A DNA stretch of 64,000 nucleotides. Source: Arctopsyche grandis (lineage: Eukaryota; Arthropoda; Insecta; Trichoptera; Hydropsychidae). A program made the position numbers and the translations under genes. The stretch lies in NCBI RefSeq assembly GCF_051622035.1, contig NC_135362.1:27401001-27465000 (forward strand). The letters run 5' to 3'. Positions 10,734-24,000 of this stretch are shown piece after piece; within the stretch, counting starts at the first letter, position 1, and the number at the start of each line of letters is the position of its first letter. A model generated the notes under the pieces. That model was given only the letters and a program-made list of their open reading frames with translations, ran no database searches and was not told the origin of the DNA.

Positions 10734-12458
10734 TGATCAAGAAATATAAATATTGTTCGTGCGTATAGCGGTCGATAGAATTTCACTATTTTTTGTTAGT
10801 TTTGAGATCGTGTTTCGTATTTTGAAATATTTACATTAATAAAATGTTAATATAAATTACGTAAGTTATTGATATTATTAATTAATTTGTGCAATACGTA
10901 TATATTTTATATTAATGGATATTTATATTTTTAAGACGATAAAAGTAATTGTCAACGTCATGTTATGGACAGCAAAACTTACAGTAATATTATTGAAGAC
11001 CTTGCATTGAATTATATTGTAATAATATTATATAGTTAAATAAGAAATAATTAAAAAAAAATAAAGAAATTATTATTCGTCCTTACAATGTTTCAACACA
11101 TTGCACGAATGCGACAGCATGCTCGGCTCTCGTAAGTCTCACGCTACATCTATAATAAGACGTAAATTAAAAATTTAATATGACAATTAAAATGCTTGTT
11201 AAATTGTTTTGTATGGAATTTTATATGAATAAAGTGTTTCCCTCTGCTGTGTCTACCTATTATACATATGTTTGTACTTATTAGTGATTAAAATATATGT
11301 AATGCATATATAATATGTCCAGTTGAACAGTTATTACGAGACTCAAGGGACAGACGACATTTCCTGGTAACAGCCATTACTCGTAATATCAGTAATGGTT
11401 TATAACTAAGTATTTAAAAAAAAAAATTTAATCGATACATGTCCGGATTTAATATTGATATATTGGATAAACAGCGATGCAATTAATACATGATTTTTAT
11501 TTTGAAGTATTTTGTTTGTATTTTTGCGGTGCTTCTGGTCAGATTTGGTCGCTTGCGATATCCAATTCGATCTCTTTTACAAGATTTTCTGTTAGTTAGA
11601 TAAAATTCCTAACCTTTCGAAATTTGTGACCTGATTTTGAACCACTTCATTAAAGTAATCAAATATCTCCGACACAAAACTAGTGGAATCAATCATTAAA
11701 ATCTACATCGGAATCTATTGTCAGATCGACGTGATGACAACTAGCTATCCACACGCGCCTTTCTGCCACCCCTACTTAACTTCACAGGCTACATACTTTT
11801 TACAGTTATAATAGTTGCTTTTTGCACACTATCTCATTTAAACTTTATATTACAAACTTTTACACTTTCTCATATACATTTTCACTTCATTGATAGACAA
11901 TTCCTAATAAAATTTACATTCTCCCCCTGGTTCGTTTTGAACTGATTTTACTTCAAAAATAATAAAAGGAAATTCGGGGAAATCCTATCCACGTTTCAAT
12001 GACCATAATAATATTTCCAGATATGATTTTCGATATGTCTACAATAGTGGCTTCTGTAAAATTATCCCCTGTCAAAACACGACTTTTATGAATGACAGCT
12101 GATACTTTTGTTAGAAATATACACTGACATTTTATATATTTTACCCAGACAACAAACTCGTTATATCGATTATATGCAAAAACGCTCCAACGAAATTGTT
12201 TGTGGCGATTTTCGCACTCAGGCGGCCGAAATATAAAGGTGGTCTAAATAAATGAGAGTTGAAAAAATTACATATATTCCTTAAAAAAAACGAAACCAGA
12301 CATCGTACTTTTTAAAATGCATTTAAGTCGTCTTGTTTTATACTTTTGGATTGCTGTTGTAAGTTACAACTTATAACTAGACTACGGATAGAGAGCGTGC
12401 TTTTTCCAGGAATCGGGGCGGTTTGGCTCTATTTACAAAGCTCGAGTACAAAAAAAAA

Positions 12459-12805
12459 AGGTTCGGCGAACCTTTAACAAACCATTTACAACAATTGAAC
12501 AATAAACGGCGCGCTTTGGGTCCGGAGTCTACTTATAACCAGTCTCCGGCGCTGCGATGCACCAGCGCCGAAATAAATGGGTTTATTTTATCAATTTCTA
12601 TTGTTATATAAATTGACAAAAGAAACCCATTTATTTCGGCGCTGGCACATTGCAGCGCCGGAGACTGCTTATATCTAGAGTACGGATAGCCAAGGTCCCG
12701 CTTATTGTTCAATTGTTGTAAAAGCTTTGTAAAAAAGGTTCGGCAAACCTTTAACAATGCATTTACAACATTTGAACAATAAACGGCACCTTGGTTATCC
12801 GGGCT
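12459..12805. repeat. Composite foldback: hairpin between two direct repeats
   Basis: Hairpin arms of about 57 bp (12540-12597, 12612-12667) begin CAGTCTCCGGCGCTG and pair around an AT-rich loop. They sit between two similar direct blocks starting AGGTTCGGC(G/A)AACCTTTAAC at 12459 and 12736. Short open frames here are palindrome artefacts. Confidence 0.8.
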
Positions 12806-14163
12806 CTTCTTATAACACACCCGAAATATAATTCAGGGAAGTATTGGGATAGCAGGTATAGCTTCGGTCCGCATATAGATCTTTTATGTTCCATTATCTT
12901 TGCGACAGCCGGATTTATTTCTTCAATGATGTTGAGTATTGGTCGGTCATCAAAAGAACAATGTCCTAAATGTGAGATTGTGGGTAAAAACACTTTATTT
13001 TCAGAATGAACTTGAAAATGTTCAGTCTCTCTTGTCATCTGGTCCTTTTCTATCTGTTTTTCTTGTTAATTTTTATTATGATTGAAATTTTCAACACTAT
13101 ATTTATCACAAGATTTTTGCACTACTCGCATGCACTTAATCTATAAATATTAATATAATTCATACAAATGCTGATAAAATTAAAGAGCGGCCAATTTAAG
13201 TTTGCACACAGGCGGCCGAACTCCTAGGTGCGGCCCTGGCTATTTTTCGTACCAGTCTAGCCGTGTTTTTTGCAATTCAATTATAATACAATATCTGCTG
13301 TTTTAAAATAATATTTACAACTGATTAAAACATTGATAGAGTGTAAGCATTCATCCGTTCAATAGATATATGAATGTATTTGTATACGCGTGTTCTATTT
13401 TAAAAAATCAAAGCCAATTTATTAACGTAACACCTTTGGCAATATACTACATGGATACATACATATATTTCCAAAACAAAAATTTCCTTAACTAAATTCA
13501 TAAATATAATTAAAAAAAAAAAACAGAGTTGTTTCATAGCCTTAACACATTTAAAACAAACATTCGTTGACTTCTTCTAGTATTTAGAACATGTATCTTC
13601 TAGTATGTATATATGTATGTATAACACATTACAAATAAACAAATCGATCCAGTTCAAAGTGAAAAAGTTTTATCGAGCATGTGTATGTGTATATTTTTAG
13701 AAAGTTCATAATTTGAAATATCGACACGCTCGTAAAAGCCATTAATATCAAAGTCAAGTTTGATTATAATGTACACATGCACAGAAAATGTATTTTTCGT
13801 ACATCGTATCGCCTCATATACCTGTTTGTTTCCACAAGTTGATTTAACGCTCGGATGAATCATCGTCCTGAAAATTTGCGAGTCGACATGCTGAAACGAT
13901 CGTTCAGTTTATCGCAGTCCGTTGGATCAGAAAGATCTCCGGTCGTGTTTGGTTTTTGCGCAAATCAGCAAGAAATCTGCAACAGTTTCGACGACCACTA
14001 ACTAAAGTGCAACTTTTAAATTTACATTTATTATCATATATAATATATGTCACAGTGAAATTATGTATATTTCAAGTGAAAATATATTTTCAGTGACGTT
14101 TCAGTGATATCATAACCAGTTACATTTTCAGGGTTGGTTTTATTCATTCAAGATTAGATTGTT

Positions 14164-14195
14164 AGGGTTGGTGTTATTTAAGGGTTAGGTTAGGT
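14164..14195. repeat. Interstitial TTAGG-like tract
   Basis: Three to four tandem TTAGG units (insect telomere repeat) inside MITE A. Similar tracts occur in both arms of the foldback at 31886-32262 and, degenerate, at about 36290. They travel with the mobile elements, so they do not mark a telomere. Confidence 0.7.
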
Positions 14196-14240
14196 TAGGT
14201 TAAGTAAAGGTTGGCCCTATTAAATTTATAGAGTTAAACG

Positions 14241-14479
14241 CATTGATGTATAATACACTAGATGGGCCCAGACGTGCTATTTTGGACGGAGATCTTGTCT
14301 TCACTAACTGAGGGGTGCGGGGGGTTTAACTACCGGGGAAGTTGGGTTTTTTTCCCTACGACGCAGTGGTACCTACCTACCTACTAATAGAGACTGTGCA
14401 TGCGCCATGTATTTTGCATGCGCCAAAAGGGAGACAAGTATAACACGTGAGGGCGGATCTAGTATATTCTAGATGTATG
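14241..14479. mobile_element. MITE family B nested in MITE A, 8-bp TSD
   Basis: Ends CATTGATGTATAATACACTA.. and ..CTAGATGTATG, flanked by GTTAAACG on both sides (14233-14240, 14480-14487). The other MITE A copy at about 36370 has the unoccupied site (GTCAAACG once). The 8-bp duplication fits hAT-type mobilisation. Confidence 0.88.
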
Positions 14480-14722
14480 GTTAAACGTTGTAATATTATT
14501 GTTTGATACATTTTCACTGCTCGAATTGGTGAAAATATATTTTCACTTGAAATATGCTTTCACTGTAACATATATAATATCGCTATTTTGTGTGTCTGTG
14601 TGTGTATGTGTAAGATAACGCTCGCCGTACTATAATAGTCGCTTCGATTCGACATACATATGTGTGTACGTCCCAGCTAAAACACTGCCAACAAAACGTA
14701 CAATATATAATAATATAATACA

Positions 14723-14850
14723 CTAGTTGAAAAAATATAATATTCAACCAATTGAATTGTCGTCATAGAAACTTTGTTTTGTTTTCGGAGTTCCCAACCA
14801 AAGACACAAATATATTATACAAAGTCTCTTTCAAAATTGATAATTGAACA
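14723..14850 (-). mobile_element. Helitron family 2 fragment, minus strand
   Basis: Starts at ACTAGT (3' end on the minus strand) and is the complement of 50270-50370, including GAAAGAGACTTTGT near its 5' end. It is truncated. Confidence 0.55.
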
Positions 14851-15318
14851 TTATTTGCTACTCGTTAAATTTAGTTTTATTTGGTTTTTATGAAAATATT
14901 GATAAATACAATTTTTTTTTATACCAAAATGATAATTAAGTATGATAATTAACACATTTAAAATTCACAATACTACATTATATAACAAAGCTCATTTCCA
15001 GTGCTACATTTAGATGGATAGTGTCGGTTTTTATTATGTTTCTGTAAAAAAACTCCCTGTCAATTTTAATGTTATGGATGATTCCATGAAGACATAACCG
15101 ACAGTAAGATAGATTGCACGCCAATCAATCATGAAAATGACATCACGCATCGTAATACAATGCGTTAAAATGTAATGCATTTACATATCGATTTTCACTC
15201 TGCAAAAGTGAAAATCGATATTTGCCTAATACACATACATACATCCTCATTTTATCGGCATAAAAATTTGATACCTGGCAACACTGTTCAAATCTACAAA
15301 TGTATGTACGTATGTAAA

Positions 15319-15509
15319 GGTTCGGTGATTATTCCGCACAAAGCTATCTCGCGCAAGTCACTAAAATCTCGATCACGGAACATCTGGCATTGTACAATAT
15401 TCTGTTAGTACAATATTTCGATTGATGGAGTTTTTGGGTGCCAGATGTTCCGTGATCGAGATTTTAGTGACTTGCGCAAGATCGCTTTTTGCGGAATAAT
15501 CACCGAACC
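15319..15509. mobile_element. Foldback element, 71-bp arms
   Basis: Arms 15319-15389 (GGTTCGGTGATTATTCCGCA..) and 15439-15509 are near-perfect complements. A single arm recurs at 16200-16275, a half copy. It is noncoding. Confidence 0.85.
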
Positions 15510-16283
15510 GTATATAAGATAAGTAGACTGCGTATGCTTTTGAGAATCTCTTATTATTATATCAATGTTTATTAATTGATTACGTCTACGAACTAGTGAT
15601 TAGTATTTTATGTGTATTTTCGATTGACGTTATCGAGAATTAAATAATTAAACTTTTGGCTTCTTTTGTATATCCTCTCGTATGTAATTATCCTATATAA
15701 AAGCTAATTTCTTTTTGTGTTTATTAATCCTGAGCATACAAAATAATAATTAACTACAAGCACGATATGTACAAATGGTCACTATATACATATGTATGTA
15801 CATATATGTATATGTATATAAGTTGGAAAGTCGCATATTTCTTTTGAACACATTATTAGAAATGTCTAATACAATAATAATTACCATACTTCGTAATACC
15901 TAGTCTAAAGTCTAAAGTTCTTCTGTATTTTCAGTTTTAATAAATTTTTATCAGTTGGAATGTAATTCGCCACATGAATCAACTTCAATGTGGGTTAGAC
16001 GAAATATATTCCAATTAGTCAAAATATATTACAACTGAAAACACACTTCGACTGTAACGGTAAACGGATTATTTCGCATATTGCGATCGCGCATAAGATA
16101 ATCGTTGCTACGAAAATTATGAATATCGAATATCTAGAACTCGAGTTCTCGTTATTATGATAGTTCGTGTGGTTAACTCTCGATGGATGGAATTTTCAGG
16201 TGCCAGATGTTCCGGGATCGAGATTTTAGTGACGTTTGCGAATTCATTTTGTGCGGAATAATCACCGAAGCGAATGTAACATA

Positions 16284-16624
16284 TCTTTATACATATATAT
16301 AAAATTGAATGTTTGTTGGTTTGTCTGTCTGTCTCGTATAGGCTCCTAAACTACTCAAGTGGTTACGATGGATCTTTCAGGATTTGATGTATGCATGTCC
16401 GGGAAGATTACTGTGAAAAAACCACTTTATAATAATATTCGTAATTAAGATTTTACCGACGCGAAAGTTTGAAGCGCCATTGTGTAGTCAAGGAAATTTG
16501 TTCATTAGTAACCACGTTACCAGTTGATTTATGACGACACGGCTTTGAAGAGACGTTAGTTGAGCTCGGAAACGGGAATTGCAAGCGTTATTGTGGTATT
16601 GCAACTTATGCCGGGTTCAGCTAG
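16284..16624 (+). mobile_element. Helitron family 1, nonautonomous
   Basis: The 5' end A|TCTTTATACATATATATAAA leads into a TGTTTGTTGGTTTGTCTGTC stretch and CTCCTAAACTACTCA. The 3' end is GCCGGGTTCAGCTAG|T. This is the A^T insertion and CTRR terminus of Helitrons, 341 bp with no ORF. A second copy lies at 59186-59595. Confidence 0.8.
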
Positions 16625-16686
16625 TACATAAATAATTTAAAAAAAAAATTCACCATAAACAAGACACATAAAATGTAATCGATCCG

Positions 16687-17735
16687 GTAAAAAAGCAAGT
16701 ATTGTAAACTGATTATTATTATTATGTGATAATATTTCATAAGGAATTCGTCATGCTATTTCGATCGAACAAACGGGTCTACCTCACGAGCCCGAATGTG
16801 AAACGCCCGAAAATGCAAATCGAAAGATCTTAAATCGAAAGATAAAAAAGGGGTGCATGGCAACCGGTACATACTCACTTAATTTACGCGAGCAGGATAC
16901 AACAGGAACAAGAGGAACAGGCTTTTCCTCCCGTATTCTGCGCGCGCACATTAATACGGGAGGAAAACCCTGTTCCTTTTGTTCCTGTTGTATCCTGCTC
17001 GCGCAAATTAAGTGAGTATGTACGTGGGGTTTGGTGCATCCGCTCTAAAATCGCCAGATAAACGAACGACAGCTTTAAACGTAATTCTCGTTTTCTCGAA
17101 TGATAGATTGCACATCAGATGACGAGTAACCTTTCGATGTGCACAGATGGTGCATCCGCTCTAAAATCGCCAGATAAACGAACGACAGCTTTAAACGTAA
17201 TTCTCGTTTTCTCGAATGATAGATTGCACATCAGATGACGAGTAACCTTTCGATGTGCACAGATGCAATTATTAAAATTGAGTTGGATCTTTCTGGCGAG
17301 TTTAATAAGGCAAGATTCGGAACTTATTGAATCTTGCCTTATTAAACTCGCCTGAGAGATCCAACTCAATTTTAATAATTACCATTTTAATAATTGCATC
17401 TGTGCACATCGAAAGGTTACCCGTCATCTGATGTGCAATCTATCATTCGAGAAGACGAGAATTGCATTTAAAGCAGCCGTCCGTTAATCTGTGGTTCAAT
17501 TTGTCTGGCGATTTTAGAGCGGATGCACCGCATCCATGTACGTGAGTATGTACCGTTTAACATGCACCCTTTTTTGTGATCTTTCGACTTAAGATCTTTC
17601 GATTTTCAATCTTTGCCTTCCGATATTTTCGTTTTCGGGCGTTTCACATTCGGACCCGTGACGGAGACCGTGTAAAAAAGCAAATATTGTAAACTGATTA
17701 TTACATGATATGTAAACGTCATGCTGTTTCGATAG
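16687..17735. mobile_element. Nested palindromic complex upstream of the cyclase gene
   Basis: The outer flanks are direct copies (TAAAAAAGCAA(G/A)TATTGTAAAC at 16687 and 17673), and next to them lie inverted blocks (CCGAATGTGAAACGCCCGAA versus complement at 17630). Inside are a foldback at 16867-17023 and an identical 116-bp tandem duplication (17033-17148, 17149-17264). A long palindrome centred near 17310 has a right arm ending at 17529. A fragment of the core recurs at about 35500-35575. The complex is noncoding and lies about 150 bp upstream of the cyclase 5' UTR region. Confidence 0.82.
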
Positions 17736-17883
17736 AACAAACATCGCCCTAGATAAATTCAAGTCGGCCATTTAGCAATACGTTATCACTCGCTAGTGCA
17801 ATCGCTCTATACTAAATTGAAAGCACACAATAAAATGCACCGTCTATTTATTTGCAGATATTAAAGTGAAAAAACGAGAAAAC

Positions 17884-18094
17884 ATGATATCGGTGCATGG
17901 TCGCTAGCATCGGCGTCAGGGCCGCGGTAGTGTTTGGCGTAGAGTGCGAGTGTGTGCGTGAACGTGAAGTGACAGTTGTGCGGTGGCGGTGGCGGTCGAC
18001 GGAGGTCGGTCGCTGTTCGGAGGGCGGCATGCTCGGTGTCGGGGCGGCCCCCGCTCCCCGCGCCCCCCGCGCCCCCAGCCAACCCCATGCCTGA
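17884..18094 (+). promoter_or_regulatory. CpG-rich 5' leader with upstream ORFs
   Basis: GC and CpG content rises sharply here against AT-rich surroundings, marking the 5' end of the cyclase gene. An ATG at 17884 opens an 8-codon frame. An ATG at 17897 opens a 65-codon frame that ends at 18094, overlapping the main ATG at 18087 by 8 bases. If transcribed, the second would limit initiation at the main start. The transcription start is not visible, so this is inference. Confidence 0.5.
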
Positions 18095-21000
18095 GTCGGG
18101 TGCGGCCGAGGACGCCCCTCCGCCCCCGCCCTCACCCCCGACCCCCGCCTGCGCCCCCCTGCTGTTCGAGCGCGCGCCCCCCATCTGCGCCCTGCTGCAG
18201 GCGCTGCGCCCCCGCTTCGACTCGGACCTGCTCGAGGCCCAGTTCACCACCAGCACCTTCGCCCAGACCAGGCTGCGCTTCAGGTACACACTTCACATTC
18301 ATACTTTCCTTCACCTTCACCTTCACCTACTCCTACTCCTACTCCTACTCCTACTCCCCCATACTCCCCACTTCCTTCACCTCCACCACACCCAACTCAC
18401 ATATCCATCTCTTCGTTTGCAACTTACCTGCCTTTCGTTTTCGTTTTCAGCCAATGCTTCAGTATGTTGACTCAATTTTACATGCGCCCTTCAGTTTCAA
18501 TTCCCCACGACCTTTAATTAAGTTTTCATCTTGATTACATCGTATACCAATTCAATCGATTGTCTTTTACCCGAAAGTACATCGAAATCGTATAGAGTAT
18601 TCAACCATCTGTTTTCTTCTTCAAGCTCATCACAATTTTAAGTGGTGTTTCACGTTACATGAAAAATTTTGTGCTTTTTTTTTATTATAAATAAATATTT
18701 GCCATTTCTGTTTGACTTTATTTACTCATTGTTATCACTTATTTTAATTCGATATGTCTAGAATCTTGGAAAAGCAGATGTATTACAAGCTACCAGTATT
18801 TTTAAATATTATTAAACGCAAAACATATTACATTTTTTGCAAAGTATTTCTCGTAATGACGAAAAGTCGACTTATATATGTCACTTCCAAATGATTCGGT
18901 GATTACTAGTCAAATGTGAACCGGTCACAGGACTACCGCTCGCTCTAGATCGGTCACACGTGATCACCCGTCACACTAAAACTGGTCACATCCGAAAATT
19001 GGTCACGAAAAAACTGGTCACACCCGAAATTTGGTCACGAAAAAACTGGTCACACCCTAAAATTAAAAATTGGTCGAATTTTTGGGTGTGACCAGTTTTC
19101 TCTTGACCAGTTTTAGGGTGTGACCAGTTTTAGTGTGACGGGTGATCACGTGTGACCGATCTAGAGCGACCGGTAGTCCTGTGACCGGTTCACATATGAC
19201 TAGTAGTCCGTTTACCCTTCCAAATATAACAGCTCATATGTACATATGCTGATTTGTTATGTATATGTGAAACGTTTCATTTAAATTCCATACATTAAAA
19301 AAATAATTTTAAATCGAGTTAAAAAAACATTTATCAAATTGTACTAAATATAATTTTATGTTGAAAGTTTTCATATTGCGATTTGAATCTGCTTCAAAGA
19401 TAAACATATTAATTCAGAAATACTATAACATGTAAAATGAACAGTTTTTTGTGTGTTAAAATTATTATATAACAAAAACGCTGTTACTAAATAAACATTT
19501 GATTGCAATCAATGTTGTACACCGTGATAAATTTATATAATAAATATTGTACTATACAAAATCTTACATAAAGGTTTGAGAATCTTGAAGGATCTTCATC
19601 GGGTTAGTAAACATCTTTCGTTGAAAACATTACTACATCTAGAAGCAGGGCCACCAAAAGGAATCGCGTATAATACATACCCGTATGCATACAAGAGGGC
19701 CTTGTGACAAAGTGATATATTTTTAATATGCCAAAAATCTATCAGAACTATTAGAAAATCACCTATGTTATTTTTTTAAATAATCGAATAAAAAAGTATT
19801 ATATAACAGGTACGATTTCACATGGACACAAATAATGCGCAGATCGAAAAATAATAAACATTTAGCTTCAAATAGATGTATGTATTTTTATATACATATT
19901 ACCTCTCTTTGGCCCTGTCTGGAAGTAAACGATTCCTAACTCTTATAAGGGACTTCGAAGGATATTTTGCCCAAACAATTTATAGTAAAAATTTCATTGG
20001 TATGAAAAAATCTGCAATATAATATCTCATTTTTCTCTATCCGGAAACAGTATTGCCGGAACTTACAATAACAACTTTTCAACTAACGAGAAATACATGT
20101 TATAAAAATTTCATTTCGATAATTAGCTTCATGCAGTCGTTTATTAAATGACCTTAACGACTACCTGGCGTCGCCTGAGTCAAAATCATTCAAAAACGGA
20201 CACTAGAAATTAATCGTTCATATGTCTTCTTCGGCTCTATCAACATGTTGTTTATTTGACTTACACTACTATTAATATTTAAACACTTTGTCGACACTGC
20301 ATTATCAAAGCGATAATTATTATACAGTGTTGATGCTTATTTATATACATAAATGGCTAACATGACCTATAGTATTATTTTAAAACTACCCAATTAATCA
20401 AACGTAATGAATCACCGATGTTATTTCTCTCGTTTCAGATATGCTCTGCTCTACATCTTAGCGTTCTCGCTCATATGGTTCTTGTACTTCATCACGTTCG
20501 GCGTGAACGGACATCTGCTAAGATGGCCGTTGTTCTGCACCATCTTCGCCGGCGTCTTCCTATCGGCCCTCCTGATCCTTCTGATCACTCTCACCGACGT
20601 CTTCAAACGGCACATGCACACTATATCTTTCGTCATAGCCCTGCTGCTGTGCTTGCTGAGTCTCTTCCTTGTCGGCTTCTTCCCGTACAAGACGTTCAAG
20701 GATGTGCACTTCATCGGAGACATAAGCCAGGCGGGCCATTTCGCCATGTGCGTAGAGATCGTGCTCATCATCTACACGGTGATACCGATGCCCGTTTACA
20801 TGTGCGCCGGCGTCAACATCGCCTACTCCGTCACCTTCGAGCTGATGAACGTCTACATGCACGATAAGGGCTCGGACGTGACGTGCGCCGGCTTGACTGT
20901 TCGTATACTATTGCAAATCTGTGTTCACATTATAGGCCTACATATTTTATTGATGACTGTGGTTCGCATGCGCGGCACGTTCATGAAAGTCGGACAGAGT

Positions 21001-24000
21001 CTACTCGTCCGAAGGCAGCTGGAAATGGAGAAGATCCTCAAGGAAAAGATGATACTGTCGGTGATGCCGCCGAAAGTCGCCGATTGGTTGTTGTCCGAGA
21101 CGGGTATGGAGTCCGAGAGCAGTCTCAAGCGCAACAATAGTCTGTATCCTCGGAACTCTAATCCCGGTGCTTCGGATTTGAAGTCGCTGTTTCGGCCGTT
21201 CAACATGCACTGCATGGAAAATGTTAGTATTCTCTTTGCCGACATAGTCGGGTTTACGAAAATGTCCAGCAACAAGACTGCCGAGGAGCTGGTCAACATA
21301 TTGAACGATCTGTTTGAAAGGTTCGACGAGCTGTGTCAGATTAATAATTGTGAGAAGATTTCAACGTTGGGAGATTGCTACTATTGTGTGTCGGGGTGTC
21401 CGGAGCCGAGGGCTGATCATGCCAAGTGCTGTGTGGAAATGGGATTAGGTAATTAGGCATTGGTTTTGATGTATTTATCTTGAAATATCATCATAATATA
21501 ATGGTTTCGCTCATGTCTATATGTATGAAAAGCTTTTATTTGACTTAAACAGTTAAAATATTTTAAACTGTCTTACTTGCTTACAGGTATGATAACAGCT
21601 ATTAAATATTTTGACGAACAGAGGCATGAAGGAGTCAACATGCGAGTCGGAGTACACACTGGAACGGTGCTTTGCGGAATCGTAGGCACGAAACGGTTCA
21701 AATTTGACGTTTGGAGCAACGACGTGTCGTTGGCCAATAAAATGGAATCCACCGGGAAGCCTGGACGGGTTCACATCTCCGAAGAGACGAGCCGGTTCCT
21801 CACCGATTACGTCTTAGAAGAAGCTGAAGATGTGTTCGGTATGCGAGTGTGTTTTCAATGTAATTATTTCGAATTGTTTTGAATCGTTTTCTTATGTTAA
21901 GTGAATTTCAGGTCATAAAACGTTCTTCATTGAAGGACGACAGTCACAATTCGCAGATGACAATTTAAGTCCGGTGAACATTTCCAACTCGATGCCATTA
22001 AGGTTGATTATATCTCCGCCGCACAACGATTCTGTATCGCCTTTGGCGAATACTCTTTCGCCGAATTTAAATTTGTGTCCCAGTATCCGTTTCGAGGGTA
22101 CGAATCCGCACACGTCGTTCCCGTTGACTCCGCCGGCGTTGAATCCTAATCATCTTTCTCCGAATCCCTTCAATTTAAAAATTAAAGCCAATTCTCTACC
22201 CAGTATACTTGACTCGGACAACGAAGAGGAAAGATCAAGCATTAAAAAAATTGAAGATGATTCGTCGAAGAGTCCCACGTCGACAGGTTAGCATAATTTG
22301 TTATTACTATTTTTTTTTATATACATATGTATAATAAAGTTGCATAGGGATGGGTTCAGGATCCAAATGAAAGACCAAAGTCGCTTCACAGCATTTATTC
22401 AACGATCCCAGAGGTCCACACAACCACCGCTCACCCCAGAATAATCTGATCTACCGTGTGTACCTCCTTATAAAGGACGATTTGCACAGCACAGCTTCCC
22501 CAATCCATTAATGTGTCTATAGTTTAGGCACTTAAAGGTCTATTGTTTACGCACGCACTCGCCCAGGTCTTTGAGAACTTCAGCGTATCCTTTGTTCTGG
22601 CACTTACTGAGTTCCGTTAGCCTAATCCGGGGTCTCTATTGTTCACCCACGAATGCACTTAGACCGTGGATACTCTCTCTTATGTTCCTACGTTACAGTA
22701 ATTTGCCTGGCCAACAGAAGTTGACCTCTTGGATTTTAAAACCATTTCATTCATTAAACCTTTGAGTGCTGACATTTTCTGTTGAAAGCCTGCCACGCTG
22801 AACATTTCATACTAGAATTATTAAGAAATCCAATAGAAAGCAGGTATAAAAATTGTAGCTAATCCAAACAAACCCTAGATAACTACCGCTGAAGATTTCG
22901 AGTTTTGTAAAGGTGTGTTTAGACTAATATATCTTGCAACAATATAAAATAAACAAAAGAAATCTCTTAATGAATATATTTTTCCAAAACTAGTTCCATC
23001 TTATTCATTGTTGTTAAAATGTAATGCTCGCAATCTAAATGCCAAGCCACAATCTAAAATACTCCACAGTTGGGGATTGTCATCGGGAAATTCTGCTATG
23101 GTTATAAATTCAGAAATTCCGGTGTAAACCAATCTTTATAAACGTTGAAAAATGAATGACACGGATTGCACAAACCATGTTCAACGCATTTTTTTCAATG
23201 CTACCTGGAAAGGCTTAGCGGGTAGTTTTCTTGTTTACTTTGTACATGTTCAAAATAACACGCCTATCGGCGTTTTTCAGGCCCATGAACTTGTTGGCAA
23301 AATGCCGATCGGCGTTGGTTAACATTCTAAGGGTTAGGTTGAGAGATTGCAATTTACATGGATCATTATAAAAACTTTGTATAATGGTGTGAAGATCCAT
23401 AATGCCCTTTTAAATGAAATTTAGTAGTTTTTTACTTTTTGTCGAATTATTGCATACACCCGATGCATCTCCACTGACTTTTGTTTATATTTTTCGAACA
23501 AACTGTTTCACTTTAAGTATAATAATCAAAATAAATTGCTATAAATTAATTGAAAGCCAAAAAATCGTATATCGATTCATTAATAACTCCAATGCACCCA
23601 ATAATACAAAATTTTACTTTCACCAAAATTATGTACGAATTTGAACCTACATATGTGGAATCGAGTATTTTCGCTGTTACTTCATATTCTTATCTGTTAG
23701 GACCACTTGAATTGATCGATTCATTGGCCACTTGAACTAAAATAATACACTTTGTATCGTCAATTGACGGCATAATAATATATTGATATTGTTTAGCAAC
23801 AAACAGAAGCACCATAGCGTTCTTATCAGTCGGCAAGTACCGTACAGTGGCCAACAGCTGTAACCCATAATCTAATGCATGACAATTTTGATTGTTTTCA
23901 GGAAGCTACGGAAAGTACGCCACAAAAATAAGAAACTGGAAAGTACCAAAATTCCTGAGGAAAACCGACGACATCCGACTCGACGAATCAAACAAGGACC

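Larger units (their letters stand above)
14047..14573. mobile_element. MITE family A, host to a nested MITE
   Basis: Terminal inverted repeats ATGTCACAGTGAAA.. (14047) and ..CACTGTAACAT (ending 14573) continue inward with TTTCAAGTGAAAATATATTT. A second, uninterrupted copy lies at 36173-36457. It contains GGGTTAGGTTAGGTTAGGTT, a TTAGG-like tract. It is noncoding. Confidence 0.82.

Noticed and set aside
14164..14195. A telomere or chromosome end
   Set aside because: TTAGG units are few and confined to mobile elements with unique DNA on both sides.
17115..17369. 84-codon minus-strand ORF
   Set aside because: Lies within an exact tandem duplication and palindrome. No homology is recognised.
17861..18534. 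Several long open frames on both strands over the cyclase first exon
   Set aside because: GC-rich sequence has few stops. Only the frame with ATG 18087 continues in phase across the splice into the conserved cyclase, and the frame beginning at 17976 starts at TTG.
20418..21299. Alternate-frame ORFs over cyclase exon 2
   Set aside because: Shadows of a conserved coding exon, with no domain of their own.
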